Assembly (NCBI RefSeq): GCF_031202265.1
Contig: NZ_CP100604.1
Coordinates: 2,586,501 to 2,650,500 of the forward strand
Reading direction: 5' to 3'
From: Bradyrhizobium sp. Ash2021
GTDB taxonomy: Bacteria > Pseudomonadota > Alphaproteobacteria > Rhizobiales > Xanthobacteraceae
DNA: 64,000 nt
A program made the position numbers and the translations under genes. Each line of letters begins with the position of its first letter. Positions within the stretch are counted from its first letter, which is position 1. Below the pieces are notes generated by a model that did no database searches, was not told the DNA's origin, and saw nothing but the letters and a program-made list of their open reading frames with translations. This document shows positions 7,729-17,601 of the stretch, in pieces.

Positions 7729-9273
7729 TTGGATCGGGTTTTCGACCTCGCAATCATTGGAGGCGGCGTCAATGGCTGCGGCATCGCGCGCGATGCGGCG
7801 GGCCGGGGCAACTCTGTTTTCCTTTGCGAAATGAACGACTTGGCTAGCGGGACGTCGTCTTGGTCGACCAAGCTCGTGCATGGCGGCCTGCGTTATCTCG
7901 AATATTACGAGTTCCGGCTGGTCCGCGAAGCCCTGATCGAGCGCGAAGTTCTCTGGCAGATCGCGCCCCATATCATCCGCCCGCTGCGTTTCGTTTTGCC
8001 GCACCATGCAGGATTGCGTCCGGCCTGGCTGCTCCGCCTCGGGTTGTTCCTGTACGACCATATCGGCGGCCGCAATCTGCTGCCGCCGACACGCTCGGTC
8101 GATCTCGCCCATGACGAGGTGGGAAAACCGCTGATCCCGAATCGCTACGTCAAAGGTTTTGAATATTCCGACTGCTTCGTCGATGACGCGCGGCTGGTCG
8201 TGCTCACTGCGCGCGACGCGGCCGATCGCGGCGCCGAAATCCACACGCGCACGCGCGCGGTCGAGATAAGGCAGGCAGACGGCATCTGGCAGGTCACGGT
8301 CGAGGACGCCGCAAGCGGCGTTCGGCAAACCATCAAGGCTCGGGCGCTGGTCAATGCCGGCGGCCCCTGGGTCGAGAACGTGCTGGCATCCGGTGCCGGC
8401 GTCAACGCGCGGGCAAAAGTGCGGCTGGTGCAGGGCTCGCACATCGTCGTGCGAAAACTCTACGCGCATGACCGCGCCTACATGTTCCAGAACGCCGACG
8501 GCCGCATCATCTTCGTCATTCCCTACCAGGACGACTTTACGCTGATCGGCACCACCGATCGCGATTACGATGGCGATCCGGCGAAGGTAAAAGCTTCGAG
8601 CGAAGAGATCGAATATCTCTGCGCTTCCGCCAGCGAGTATCTGGCCAAGCCGGTCTTGTCCGAGGACGTGGTGTGGACCTATTCCGGCGTCCGCCCGCTC
8701 TATGACGACGGCGCCAGCGACGCCAAGGCCGCCACCCGCGACTATGTGTTCGAACTCGACACCCCTGGTGGCGCGCCGCTGCTGTCGATCTATGGCGGCA
8801 AGATCACGACCTATCGCCGCCTGGCCGAAGAGGCGCTGGAGCGGCTGTCACCCTATCTGCGCAGCGCCAAGGCGCGCGAAGGCTGGACCGGCAAATCGCC
8901 GCTGCCGGGCGGCGATATCGACGTCTCGGCGGTCGCGGCGCTATCGGCCGAACTGGTGCGCAAATATTCATTTCTCCCGACAGCGCACGCCAACCGGCTC
9001 GTACATGCCTACGGCACCCGCGCGAGCAAAGTGCTCGGCACTGCGAAATCGATGGCCGATCTCGGCCAGTCGTTCGGCGCCACCTTGACGGAAAGCGAAG
9101 TCCGGTACCTGATGGCGAATGAATGGGCCCGCACCGCCGAAGATATCGTATGGCGGCGATCCAAGCTGGGACTGCGACTGTCGGCCAGCGAAATCGCCGC
9201 GCTCGACGAATGGATCGCTGTTCATCGCGTTTCCGGCGAACGTCCCTTGCGTGAAGCGGGAGGACGGACATGA
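7729..9273 (+). CDS. glpD: Aerobic glycerol-3-phosphate dehydrogenase
   Basis: The 514-residue flavoprotein oxidises glycerol 3-phosphate to dihydroxyacetone phosphate at the membrane and passes electrons to quinone. It begins with a Rossmann FAD motif (FDLAIIGGGVNGCG, residues 5-18), then SSWSTKLVHGGLRYLEYYEF, LVNAGGPW, RLVQGSHIVV and, near residue 350, IYGGKITTYRRLAE, all characteristic of GlpD. Length is normal. Translation starts at a TTG (7729), preceded by a purine-rich GGGGGAAG; no ATG or GTG fits the conserved N-terminus. The stop overlaps glpS by four bases. No glycerol kinase gene is in the window, so phosphorylation must be encoded elsewhere. Confidence 0.93.
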   Translation: MDRVFDLAIIGGGVNGCGIARDAAGRGNSVFLCEMNDLASGTSSWSTKLVHGGLRYLEYYEFRLVREALIEREVLWQIAPHIIRPLRFVLPHHAGLRPAWLLRLGLFLYDHIGGRNLLPPTRSVDLAHDEVGKPLIPNRYVKGFEYSDCFVDDARLVVLTARDAADRGAEIHTRTRAVEIRQADGIWQVTVEDAASGVRQTIKARALVNAGGPWVENVLASGAGVNARAKVRLVQGSHIVVRKLYAHDRAYMFQNADGRIIFVIPYQDDFTLIGTTDRDYDGDPAKVKASSEEIEYLCASASEYLAKPVLSEDVVWTYSGVRPLYDDGASDAKAATRDYVFELDTPGGAPLLSIYGGKITTYRRLAEEALERLSPYLRSAKAREGWTGKSPLPGGDIDVSAVAALSAELVRKYSFLPTAHANRLVHAYGTRASKVLGTAKSMADLGQSFGATLTESEVRYLMANEWARTAEDIVWRRSKLGLRLSASEIAALDEWIAVHRVSGERPLREAGGRT

Positions 9274-10436
9274 GCGTCACGCTCGAAAACGTCACGCGAA
9301 CGGTGGACGGCATCCCGACCATCCGCGACGTCTCGTTGACGCTCGATCGCGGCACGCTGAGCGTGCTGCTGGGACCCACGCTTTCGGGCAAGACCTCGAT
9401 CATGCGGCTGCTGGCCGGACTCGACAAGCCGACCACGGGCCGCGTGCTGGTCGACGGCAAGGACGTCACCGGTTTCGACGTGCGGCAGCGCTCGGTTGCG
9501 ATGGTCTATCAGCAGTTCATCAATTATCCCTCGCTGACCGTCTATGAGAACATCGCTTCGCCATTGCGGGTGCAGGGCAAGCCGCGCGATGAAATCGACA
9601 AGCGCGTGCAGGAGGCGGCAAGCCTGTTGAGGCTGGAGCCGTATCTCAAGCGTACGCCGCTGCAATTGTCCGGCGGCCAGCAGCAGCGCACCGCGATCGC
9701 GCGCGCGCTGGTCAAGGGCGCAGATCTGGTGCTGCTCGACGAGCCGCTCGCCAATCTCGATTACAAGCTGCGCGAGGAACTGCGCACCGAATTGCCGCGC
9801 ATCTTCGAAGCCTCCGGCGCGATCTTCGTCTATGCGACGACAGAGCCCTCGGAAGCCCTGCTGCTCGGCGGCGACACCGTCTGCATGTGGGAAGGCCAGG
9901 TCCTGCAGGCCGGCGATACGTCAAAGGTCTATCGCCACCCCGATACGCTGCGCGTCGCGCAGGTGTTCTCCGATCCGCCGCTCAATATCGTCGGCATCGA
10001 AAAGAAGAATGGTTTTGTGCAATACGCAGGTGGCATCAAAGCGCCGGCCGGCGGGCTCTATGCCGGTCTGGCCGATGGTCCCTATCGCGTCGGCTTCCGC
10101 GCGCATCAGCTGGAGGTGGCCAACGGCATCGCCGGCCGCCATGCGTTCCAGGCCACGGTGACCGTGACCGAAATCACCGGTTCGGAAAGCTTCGTGCATC
10201 TCAACCGCGGTGCGTCGAACTGGGTCGCGGTGCTGCATGGCGTGCACGAGTTCGAGCCGGGCCACGTGCTCGATGCCGCGCTCAATCCCGACAATGTCTT
10301 TGTGTTCGACGCGGCCGACCGGCTGGTCGCAGCGCCCAAAGCGTTTTCAAGCGAAGTGCGTAGCGGTTCGCGTGAAGAAAACGCGTCAAAAAACAGCTCG
10401 GGCGATGCGAGGGAGATTCCGCATGGCCCGCATTGA
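9270..10436 (+). CDS. glpS: Glycerol ABC transporter ATP-binding protein GlpS
   Basis: This 388-residue ATPase belongs to the MalK/UgpC group and has a C-terminal TOBE-like regulatory domain. Motifs: Walker A GPTLSGKT (36-43), Q-loop YQQF (80-83), intact signature LSGGQQQR (133-140) and Walker B LVLLDEP (153-159). The switch histidine is missing: where THD is expected the sequence reads TTE (residues 190-192). Its partner GlpT has the opposite defects, so the heterodimer should have one complete and one degenerate ATP site. The start overlaps the glpD stop (ATGA). The gene order glpD-S-T-P-Q-U-V matches the glycerol system described in Rhizobium leguminosarum. Confidence 0.88.
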   Translation: MSVTLENVTRTVDGIPTIRDVSLTLDRGTLSVLLGPTLSGKTSIMRLLAGLDKPTTGRVLVDGKDVTGFDVRQRSVAMVYQQFINYPSLTVYENIASPLRVQGKPRDEIDKRVQEAASLLRLEPYLKRTPLQLSGGQQQRTAIARALVKGADLVLLDEPLANLDYKLREELRTELPRIFEASGAIFVYATTEPSEALLLGGDTVCMWEGQVLQAGDTSKVYRHPDTLRVAQVFSDPPLNIVGIEKKNGFVQYAGGIKAPAGGLYAGLADGPYRVGFRAHQLEVANGIAGRHAFQATVTVTEITGSESFVHLNRGASNWVAVLHGVHEFEPGHVLDAALNPDNVFVFDAADRLVAAPKAFSSEVRSGSREENASKNSSGDAREIPHGPH

Positions 10437-11507
10437 CCTCGTCGATCTCGCGCATTCCTACGGCGGCAACGATGCCGCTCCCGAATCATTCGCCCTGAAG
10501 CCAATCTCGATGACCTGGCGGCAGGGTGGCGCCTACGCGCTGCTCGGCCCCAGCGGCTGCGGCAAGACCACGCTCTTGAACCTGATCTCCGGGATTGTGA
10601 CGCCGTCGCGCGGAAAAATCCTGTTCGACGGTGCCGATATCACGCCGCTGTCAACCCAGAAGCGCAATATCGCGCAAGTGTTCCAGTTTCCGGTGATCTA
10701 CGACACCATGACGGTCGGGCAGAACCTCGCATTCCCCTTGAAGAACCGCGGCGTGCCGAAAGCCGACATCGATGCGCGCGTCAAGGAGATCGCCGACCTG
10801 CTCGATCTCACGCCCTATCTGAAGCGCAAGGCAACGCGGCTGACCGCGGACGCCAAGCAGAAGATCTCGCTCGGCCGCGGCCTGGTCCGCTCTGATGTCG
10901 CAGCCGTCCTGTTCGACGAACCGCTGACGGTGATCGATCCCGAACTGAAATGGCAGTTGCGCTCGAAGCTGAAGGCGCTGCATCGCGAACTCGATTTGAC
11001 GATGATCTATGTCACCCACGACCAGACCGAGGCGCTGACCTTTGCCGACACCGTCGTCGTCATGCATGACGGCCGCGTGGTGCAAAGCGGCACGCCGGCG
11101 GAACTGTTCGACAAGCCGGCGCACACCTTCGTCGGTTATTTCATCGGCTCGCCCGGCATGAACATCGTGCCGGCGAAAGTCAGTGGACGCGAGGCGCGGA
11201 TCGACGGCCACGTCATCGGCCTGCATCGCAATTACGGCGTCTTGCCATCCAGCGCCAAGATCGAAATCGGCGTGCGGCCGGAGTTCGTCGATGTCGCAGC
11301 CCCGGCATCGGGCCTGCTGTCGGCCACCATCGAGCGCATCGACGACCTCGGCCGCATCCGCTTCGCCCGCGTCCGCGTCGGCGATACCAAGTTCAACGCG
11401 CGCGTGCCGCCGGGATTCTCGATCCCCGACAACACCGCCGGACTGGTCTTCGATCCCGGCCACGTTCACGTCTATGCCAACAGCGTTCTGGTCGAGGGGG
11501 TTGCCTG

Positions 11508-11508
<1 letters not shown>
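10423..11508 (+). CDS. glpT: Glycerol ABC transporter ATP-binding protein GlpT
   Basis: This 361-residue ATPase is the second nucleotide-binding subunit. Walker A is GPSGCGKT (42-49), Walker B AVLFDEP (161-167) and the H-loop YVTHD (His199) is intact. The signature motif is degenerate, reading LTADAKQK (140-147) instead of LSGGQ. A C-terminal TOBE-like domain follows (IEIGVRPEFVDV). I chose the ATG at 10423, which gives the typical MARIDLVDLAHSY start. The frame is open further upstream, but that stretch is only out-of-frame glpS. Genes overlap by 14 bases with glpS and one base with glpP (TGATG), so they are translationally coupled. The name follows the rhizobial glycerol operon, not the E. 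coli antiporter. Confidence 0.87.
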
Positions 11509-12409
<901 letters not shown>

Positions 12410-12410
<1 letters not shown>

Positions 12411-13216
12411 TGCATTCGATTCCCGGCCGCCGCATCATCATTTCGGCCTTCCTGATCTTCCTGCTGTTGCCGATCTACTGGCTCGTCAATATGAGCTTCA
12501 AGACCAACGGCGAAATCATCTCGACCATGACGCTGTGGCCGCATCAGCCGACGATCGCCAATTACATGCGGATCTTCACCGACGAGAGCTGGTATTCCGG
12601 CTACATCAATTCGCTGAAATATGTGCTGATCAACACCGTGATCTCGATCTCGGTTGCGCTGCCCGCGGCCTACGGGTTCTCGCGTTATCGCTTCCTCGGC
12701 GACAAGCATCTGTTCTTCTGGCTGCTGTCGAACCGGATGGCGCCGGCCGCGGTCTATGCGCTGCCGTTCTTCAATCTTTATTCGGCGATCAATCTGTTCG
12801 ATACGCCCTGGGCGGTCGCGCTCGCGCACTGCATCTTCAACGTGCCGCTCGCGGTCTGGATTCTCGAGGGTTTCGTCTCCGGCGTGCCGCGCGAGATCGA
12901 CGAGACCGCGTTCCTTGACGGTTATTCGTTCCCGAAATTCTTCGTCAAGATCCTGGTGCCACTGATCGCCAGCGGCATCGGCGTCGCCGCGTTCTTCTGC
13001 TTCATGTTCTCCTGGGTCGAATTGCTGCTGGCGCGCACGCTCACCTCGGTGGCCGCCAAGCCGATTTCCGCGGTCATGACCCGTACCGTCTCCGCGGCCG
13101 GAATGGATTGGGGCTTGCTGGCGGCGGCCGGTGTCCTGACCATCATCCCCGGCGCGCTGGTGATCTGGTTCGTCCGCAATTACATCGCGCGCGGCTTCGC
13201 GCTCGGCCGGGTCTAG
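12410..13216 (+). CDS. glpQ: Glycerol ABC transporter permease GlpQ
   Basis: This 268-residue protein is the MalG/UgpE-type second permease. It has a first membrane segment in IIISAFLIFLLLPIYWLVN, about five more, and the EAA motif EIDETAFLDGYSFPKFFVKILVPL. The ATG at 12410 overlaps the glpP stop by one base (TGATG) and gives the usual short cytoplasmic N-terminus; the longer open frame upstream is glpP read out of frame. The name follows the rhizobial glycerol operon and should not be confused with the periplasmic phosphodiesterase GlpQ. Confidence 0.9.
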
Positions 13217-13228
13217 AGGAGGCATCAG

Positions 13229-13555
13229 ATGGAAAACATCGCATGGATGGCCTGGACACTTCCGACCGCGATCTTCTTCGTGCTGCTGTCGTCGACGCTG
13301 GGTGTGATGACGTGGCTGGCGGTTGCCTATCCGGAAGCCGAACGCGTCGGGATCCTGCGCATTCCGACCACGCGCGGCGACCGGTTGTTCATTTCATTGA
13401 TTATGACCGCCGTGATCCATCTGTTGTGGGTCGGATTGGTCGGTACCGACACGATCGTGACGATTCCGGTCGGAGAGGGGATTGAATTGTCGAGCCTGTG
13501 GCTCGCCACCGTGATTTCGCTTGTTTCGGCCGTTGCGATCTTCCGCACCGTCTGA
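13229..13555 (+). CDS. glpU: Small membrane protein of the glycerol transporter, DUF2160 type (GlpU)
   Basis: The 108-residue protein has about three hydrophobic segments: one near the N-terminus (TAIFFVLLSSTLGVMTWLAVAY), one in the middle (LFISLIMTAVIHLLWVGLV) and one at the end (LWLATVISLVSAVAIF). A strong ribosome site, GAGGAGG, lies seven bases before the ATG. Position between glpQ and glpV and size match the DUF2160 protein GlpU of rhizobial glycerol operons. Its role in transport is not established by anything visible here; it could stabilise the permease complex. Confidence 0.82.
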   Translation: MENIAWMAWTLPTAIFFVLLSSTLGVMTWLAVAYPEAERVGILRIPTTRGDRLFISLIMTAVIHLLWVGLVGTDTIVTIPVGEGIELSSLWLATVISLVSAVAIFRTV

Positions 13556-13628
13556 GCAGCGAAAAAGAGCAGATCCGGGGGCAACCCGGGCCTGAATATA
13601 TGTTTGTCGCTGCAACGGAGGAAACAAC

Positions 13629-15425
13629 ATGCGACACTTTGAGAGAAGTAAGGGGCCCATGACCAGGACCCGCGTCTTGATGATGACAAGCACGGTCGCG
13701 CTGATGGCAGCGTCGGCTGCGATCACCTCGCCGGCGCTTGCGGACGAAGCCGCTGCCAAAAAATGGATCGACAGCGAGTTCCAGCCTTCGACGTTGTCCA
13801 AGGACGACCAGATGAAGGAAATGCAGTGGTTCATCAAGGCCGCCGCACCCTTCAAGGGGATGGAGATCAATGCCGTCTCCGAAACCCTGACCACGCACGA
13901 GTATGAATCGAAGACGCTGGCCAAGGCCTTCGAGGAAATCACCGGCATCAAGGTCAAGCACGACATCATCCAGGAAGGTGACGTCGTCGAGAAGATCCAG
14001 ACCCAGATGCAGTCCGGCAAGAACGTCTATGACGGCTGGATCAACGACTCCGACTTCATCGGAACCCACTTCCGTTACGGCCAGGCCGTCGACTTGACGG
14101 AATGGATGGACAAGGAAGGCAAGGACGTCACCGACCCGATGCTCGACGTCAACGACTTCATCGGCAAGTCGTTCACCACGGCGCCGAACGGTCACCTCTA
14201 CCAGCTGCCCGACCAGCAGTTCGCGAACCTCTATTGGTTCCGCTACGACTGGTTCTCCAATCCCGACTACAAGGCCAAGTTCAAGGCCAAGTATGGCTAC
14301 GACCTCGGCGTTCCCGTGAACTGGTCGGCCTATGAGGATATCGCCGAGTTCTTCACCAACGACATCAAGGAAATCAGTGGGGCCAGGGTCTACGGCCACA
14401 TGGATTACGGCAAGAAGGATCCCTCGCTGGGCTGGCGCTTCACCGACGCGTGGTTGTCGATGGCCGGCAATGGCGACAAGGGTATCCCGAACGGACTTCC
14501 GGTCGACGAATGGGGCATCCGCATGGAAGGCTGCCGTCCGGTCGGCTCGAGCGTCGAACGTGGCGGCGACGTCAATGGTCCGGCGTCGGTCTATTCGATC
14601 GTCAAGTACCTCGACTGGATGAAGAAATATGCCCCGCCGCAGGCGCAAGGCATGACCTTCTCCGAATCCGGCCCGGTCCCGTCGCAAGGCAATATCGCCC
14701 AGCAGATCTTCTGGTACACCGCCTTCACCGCCGACATGGTGAAGCCCGGTCTGCCGGTCATGAATGCGGACGGTACGCCGAAGTGGCGCATGGCTCCGTC
14801 GCCGCACGGCTCCTACTGGAAAGACGGCATGAAGCTCGGCTACCAGGACGTGGGCTCGGCGACGCTTCTGAAGTCGACCCCGGTCGACCGCCGCAAGGCG
14901 GCCTGGCTCTACCTGCAGTTCATCGTCTCCAAGACGGTGTCCTTGAAGAAGAGCCATGTCGGTCTCACCTTCATCCGTGAGTCCGATATCTGGGACAAGT
15001 CGTTCACCGAGCGCGCGCCGAAGCTCGGCGGCCTGATCGAGTTCTACCGCTCGCCCGCGCGCGTGCAGTGGACCCCGACCGGCAACAACGTGCCTGACTA
15101 TCCGAAGCTTGCTCAATTGTGGTGGCAGAACATCGGCGATGCGTCGTCGGGTGCGAAGACGCCACAGGCCGCGATGGACTCGCTCGCGGCAGCGCAGGAC
15201 TCGGTGATGGAACGTCTGGAGAAATCCGGCGTCCAGGGCGCCTGCGGACCGAAGCTGAACAAGAAGGAATCGGCTGAGTACTGGTTCGCGAAGTCGGCCA
15301 AGGACGGCAACATCGCGCCCCAGCGCAAGCTGGCGAACGAGAAGCCGAAGGGCGAAACCGTCGACTACGACACGCTGATCAAGTCGTGGCCGGCCTCGCC
15401 GCCGAAGCGCGCCGAAGCGAAGTGA
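13629..15425 (+). CDS. glpV: Glycerol ABC transporter substrate-binding protein GlpV
   Basis: This 598-residue periplasmic binding protein ends the operon. The ATG at 13629 follows a near-perfect GGAGG site and leads into a long signal peptide (RTRVLMMTSTVALMAASAAI, cleavage near ALA-DE). The mature protein has the extracellular solute-binding family 1 fold (LTTHEYESKTLAKAFEEITGIKV near residue 85), and is larger than typical sugar-binding proteins, as expected for the glycerol-binding GlpV. Many aromatic residues are available for the ligand pocket. It lies 73 bases after glpU. A hairpin terminator follows at 15531. Confidence 0.9.
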   Translation: MRHFERSKGPMTRTRVLMMTSTVALMAASAAITSPALADEAAAKKWIDSEFQPSTLSKDDQMKEMQWFIKAAAPFKGMEINAVSETLTTHEYESKTLAKAFEEITGIKVKHDIIQEGDVVEKIQTQMQSGKNVYDGWINDSDFIGTHFRYGQAVDLTEWMDKEGKDVTDPMLDVNDFIGKSFTTAPNGHLYQLPDQQFANLYWFRYDWFSNPDYKAKFKAKYGYDLGVPVNWSAYEDIAEFFTNDIKEISGARVYGHMDYGKKDPSLGWRFTDAWLSMAGNGDKGIPNGLPVDEWGIRMEGCRPVGSSVERGGDVNGPASVYSIVKYLDWMKKYAPPQAQGMTFSESGPVPSQGNIAQQIFWYTAFTADMVKPGLPVMNADGTPKWRMAPSPHGSYWKDGMKLGYQDVGSATLLKSTPVDRRKAAWLYLQFIVSKTVSLKKSHVGLTFIRESDIWDKSFTERAPKLGGLIEFYRSPARVQWTPTGNNVPDYPKLAQLWWQNIGDASSGAKTPQAAMDSLAAAQDSVMERLEKSGVQGACGPKLNKKESAEYWFAKSAKDGNIAPQRKLANEKPKGETVDYDTLIKSWPASPPKRAEAK

Positions 15426-15435
15426 CATCGAACAT

Positions 15436-15515
15436 GTCATGGCCGGGCTTGACCCGGCTATCCACGGCTTCCTTTGAGGCAAGACGTGGATGCCCGGCAC
15501 AAGGCCGGGCATGAC
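15436..15515. repeat. Imperfect palindromic repeat after glpV
   Basis: The two ends are inverted copies (GTCATGGCCGGGC and GCCGGGCATGAC) around an inner inverted pair (TCCACG / CGTGGA). This is a large cruciform-forming intergenic element of the kind abundant in Bradyrhizobium. Confidence 0.65.
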
Positions 15516-15530
15516 GAAAAGAAGAACGAG

Positions 15531-15558
15531 AAGGCCGGGAGCGATCCCGGCCTTTTTC
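15531..15558 (+). terminator. Rho-independent terminator of the glp operon
   Basis: A ten-base stem with arms AAGGCCGGGA and TCCCGGCCTT and loop GCGA is followed by a T run. It lies about 105 bases after the glpV stop, behind a palindromic repeat. Confidence 0.75.
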
Positions 15559-15562
15559 TTAT

Positions 15563-15663
15563 CGTCATTCCGGGGCGCGCGCAGCGCGAGCCCGGAATCC
15601 ATAACCACGATCGTGAGTATGGATTCCGGGCCTGCGCCTAAGAAGGCGCATCCCGGAATGACG
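15563..15663. repeat. Palindromic repeat, CGTCATTCCGGGG family, copy 1
   Basis: About 100 bases bounded by CGTCATTCCGGG and its inverted partner CCCGGAATGACG, with a second nested pair (CCCGGAATCCATA / TATGGATTCCGGG). A related copy lies at 19387-19488. Confidence 0.7.
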
Positions 15664-15705
15664 ATGAGGTGGCAGCGATCCCGGCCTTTTTCCGTTATGC
15701 TGCGG

Positions 15706-15803
15706 TCATCGTCCGCGAAGGCGGACGATCCAGTACGCCGCGGCGTTTCGATTCAATCGCTGACGCCGGTGTTTACTGGATGCCCGCCTTCGCGGGCATG
15801 ACG
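15706..15803. repeat. Palindromic repeat with nested CGTCCGC / GCGGACG hairpin
   Basis: Inside is a tight hairpin CGTCCGCGAAGGCGGACG, then ATCCAGTA near the start matched by TACTGGAT near the end, then TGCCCGCCTTCGCGGGCA. The element ends 18 bases before the next gene, so it forms part of that gene's upstream region. Confidence 0.6.
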
Positions 15804-15820
15804 ACTTTGGGAGCCCTGTC

Positions 15821-16531
15821 ATGCGCATGATCTTCCGTTGCGATCCGCAGCTTGCCGATCATCTGCCGCGGCCGGTTGCGGCGCGTACCGCGCTGCCCGA
15901 CTGGCTTCGCGCCATGCCTTCGAAAGCGCATTCGGAAATCCATGGCCGCGACATCCGTACCGTGAAGCAATGCCCGCCATTCGTCGATGCGATGGCCTAT
16001 GGAGTCATGGTCCTGTTACCCTGCGACGTCGTGGTTGATCGTGGCGCGTTCTCCTGGAATTGGGATATTCCGGAACCCGCCACTTCAGGGCATCCGCGCG
16101 CGCCGTTGAGCTTTCACGTCGCCGCGCAGCTTGCGGGCGCGCCGTTTGCCGAGGGCACGCAAGCTGCCATCAAGTTCAACAGTTTCTGGACCATCGAGGT
16201 TGAGCCAGGCTGGTCGCTGTTTGCGACCCATCCCGTCAATCGCGATGAGCTGCCGTTTCACTTGATTTCCGGATTAGTCGATGCCGATCGCTTCCACGAC
16301 GGCGGCATCAATTTCCCGGCGATCTGGACCCAGCCCGATTTTTCGGGGGTCTTGCCCAAGGGCACGCCGGTGGCGCAATGCTTCGCGGTGCCGCGCACCG
16401 CGCCGCAACTCGTGTTCGAGAGTTTCGATGAGGCGCACAGGGAGGCCTATTCAAAAACCGTTGCCGACGTGCTGGCCGCGCCCAACGTTTACCGCAAACA
16501 TTTTCGCGCGCGGCGAGGGCGGGCCTCCTAG
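15821..16531 (+). CDS. Conserved hypothetical protein, 236 residues
   Basis: I do not recognise the family with certainty. The protein is soluble with no signal peptide or membrane segment. It is rich in Trp and Pro, with stretches such as FSWNWDIPEP, NSFWTIEVEPGWS and FPAIWTQPDF that look like a compact beta fold. Coding character is good: biased third positions continue to the stop, and no competing frame on either strand looks better. It has no same-strand partner: glpV lies behind a terminator and repeats, and the next gene is convergent and overlaps its stop by four bases (16528-16531). Confidence 0.65.
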   Translation: MRMIFRCDPQLADHLPRPVAARTALPDWLRAMPSKAHSEIHGRDIRTVKQCPPFVDAMAYGVMVLLPCDVVVDRGAFSWNWDIPEPATSGHPRAPLSFHVAAQLAGAPFAEGTQAAIKFNSFWTIEVEPGWSLFATHPVNRDELPFHLISGLVDADRFHDGGINFPAIWTQPDFSGVLPKGTPVAQCFAVPRTAPQLVFESFDEAHREAYSKTVADVLAAPNVYRKHFRARRGRAS

Positions 16532-17340
16532 CCGCCAAGTGAGCGGCGCAGCGATGCCTCGTCGAGCCACAGACGGCCGTGGGGTGCCGATGTCAGCGCC
16601 ATCGCGATCGTGCCGAATGTTTGGGGGCGCAGGCGATAGGCTTCGGCGTAGGCGCGCATCGCGCCTTCGAGATCGCCCTTCTCCTGCAGCACGACGCCGA
16701 GATTGAGCGCGGCCTCGGCATGGTCGGGCTTTTTTTCCAGCGCCTTGCGGTAGGCGGTGGCGGCGCCGTCGGGGTCACGCAAATCCTGGCGCGCGAGGCC
16801 GAGATCGAACCAGACGGACGCCGGAGCGTCATTTTTCGCGGCGCGTTCGAGCAAGGGCGCGGCGGCGGCATGGTCGCCATCCTCCCATGCCAATCGTCCG
16901 AGCCGTGCCGCGGCCTCGGTGTTTGTTGGAACCACTTCCAGAATGGCCCGCCACGCGGCGCGTGCCTGCGGCCGCAAGCCCGCCTGGTCGAGCGTCCGCG
17001 CCTTTTCCAGGAACGCTTCGCGTTGCGGCGCCAGCGCGATGGCCCGATCCAGATGCGACAGCGCGCCGTCAAAATCCCCCGCGGCGCGGGCGATACGGGC
17101 GGCGAGCAGATGCGCCGCCGCATTTGCTGGCTGCCGGGCAAGGCTTGCCTCGACATGCGCGCGGGCTGGCTGAACCTCGCCGCCGGAGAACAGCACCGCA
17201 GCAAGAAGGTGATTGAGCATGGGATCGCGGGGCTGGCGGCCCAACCCTTCTTCACAGAGCTTGCGCGCCTCGCCGGGTCGGCCGGAATTAAAGGCCGTCG
17301 TAGCCCTGCGAACGACTTCCTCGGCGGTGTGCTTGCTCAT
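16528..17340 (-). CDS. Tetratricopeptide-repeat protein
   Basis: This 270-residue protein is built of TPR units through most of its length. Examples are EEVVRRATTAFNSGRPGEARKLCEEGL at the N-terminus, then AAHLLAARIARAAGDFDGALSHLDRAIALAP, and near the C-terminus ATAYRKALEKKPDHAEAALNLGVVLQEKGDLEGAMRAY split over two units. There is no signal peptide from the start chosen (ATG at 17340, MSKHTAEE); an in-frame upstream start would add sequence encoded by non-coding repeat DNA, so I rejected it. TPR proteins act as protein-binding scaffolds; the partner is unknown. The gene's stop overlaps the convergent hypothetical gene by four bases. Confidence 0.82.
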   Translation of the reverse strand: MSKHTAEEVVRRATTAFNSGRPGEARKLCEEGLGRQPRDPMLNHLLAAVLFSGGEVQPARAHVEASLARQPANAAAHLLAARIARAAGDFDGALSHLDRAIALAPQREAFLEKARTLDQAGLRPQARAAWRAILEVVPTNTEAAARLGRLAWEDGDHAAAAPLLERAAKNDAPASVWFDLGLARQDLRDPDGAATAYRKALEKKPDHAEAALNLGVVLQEKGDLEGAMRAYAEAYRLRPQTFGTIAMALTSAPHGRLWLDEASLRRSLGG

Positions 17341-17401
17341 CTCGAACACACTAAAACAAAACAACGCCGCTGCAAGACAAGGTCGATCGTGAGCCGTCGT
17401 G

Positions 17402-17428
17402 AAAAAGGCCGGGAACAAATCCCGGCCT
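17402..17428 (-). terminator. Rho-independent terminator for leftward transcription
   Basis: Read on the minus strand, a GGCCGGGA / TCCCGGCC stem is followed by CTTTTTC. It lies downstream of the Old Yellow Enzyme gene, beyond a palindromic repeat, and upstream of the TPR gene, so it probably ends the former's transcript. Confidence 0.65.
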
Positions 17429-17436
17429 CCGTCTTC

Positions 17437-17591
17437 CGTCATTGCGAGCCAACGGGTCGGCGCGTAGCGCCGCCCGATGACAGGCTCCGCGAAGCAATCC
17501 ATCGTGCTGCAAGGAAAGAGTGGATTGCTTCGTCGCGGAGTTTATCATCGGGCCGGCCGAAGGCCGGACCCGTTGACTCCTCGCAATGACG
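17437..17591. repeat. 155-base palindromic repeat, CGTCATTGCGAG family, copy 1
   Basis: Bounded by CGTCATTGCGAG and inverted CTCGCAATGACG. Nested inverted segments include CAACGGGTC / GACCCGTTG, CTCCGCGAAGCAATCCA / TGGATTGCTTCGTCGCGGAG and a GGCCGGCCGAAGGCCGG hairpin. A near-identical copy is at 19218-19371 and a short one at 62111-62197. Confidence 0.8.
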
Positions 17592-17601
17592 CCGAGAGCC
17601 G

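Noticed and set aside
13401..15608. A 735-codon open frame on the minus strand opposite glpV
   Set aside because: It is the antisense shadow of glpV and glpU, rich in Arg/Val/Asp as expected for reverse reading of GC-biased codons, and contains no recognisable domain.
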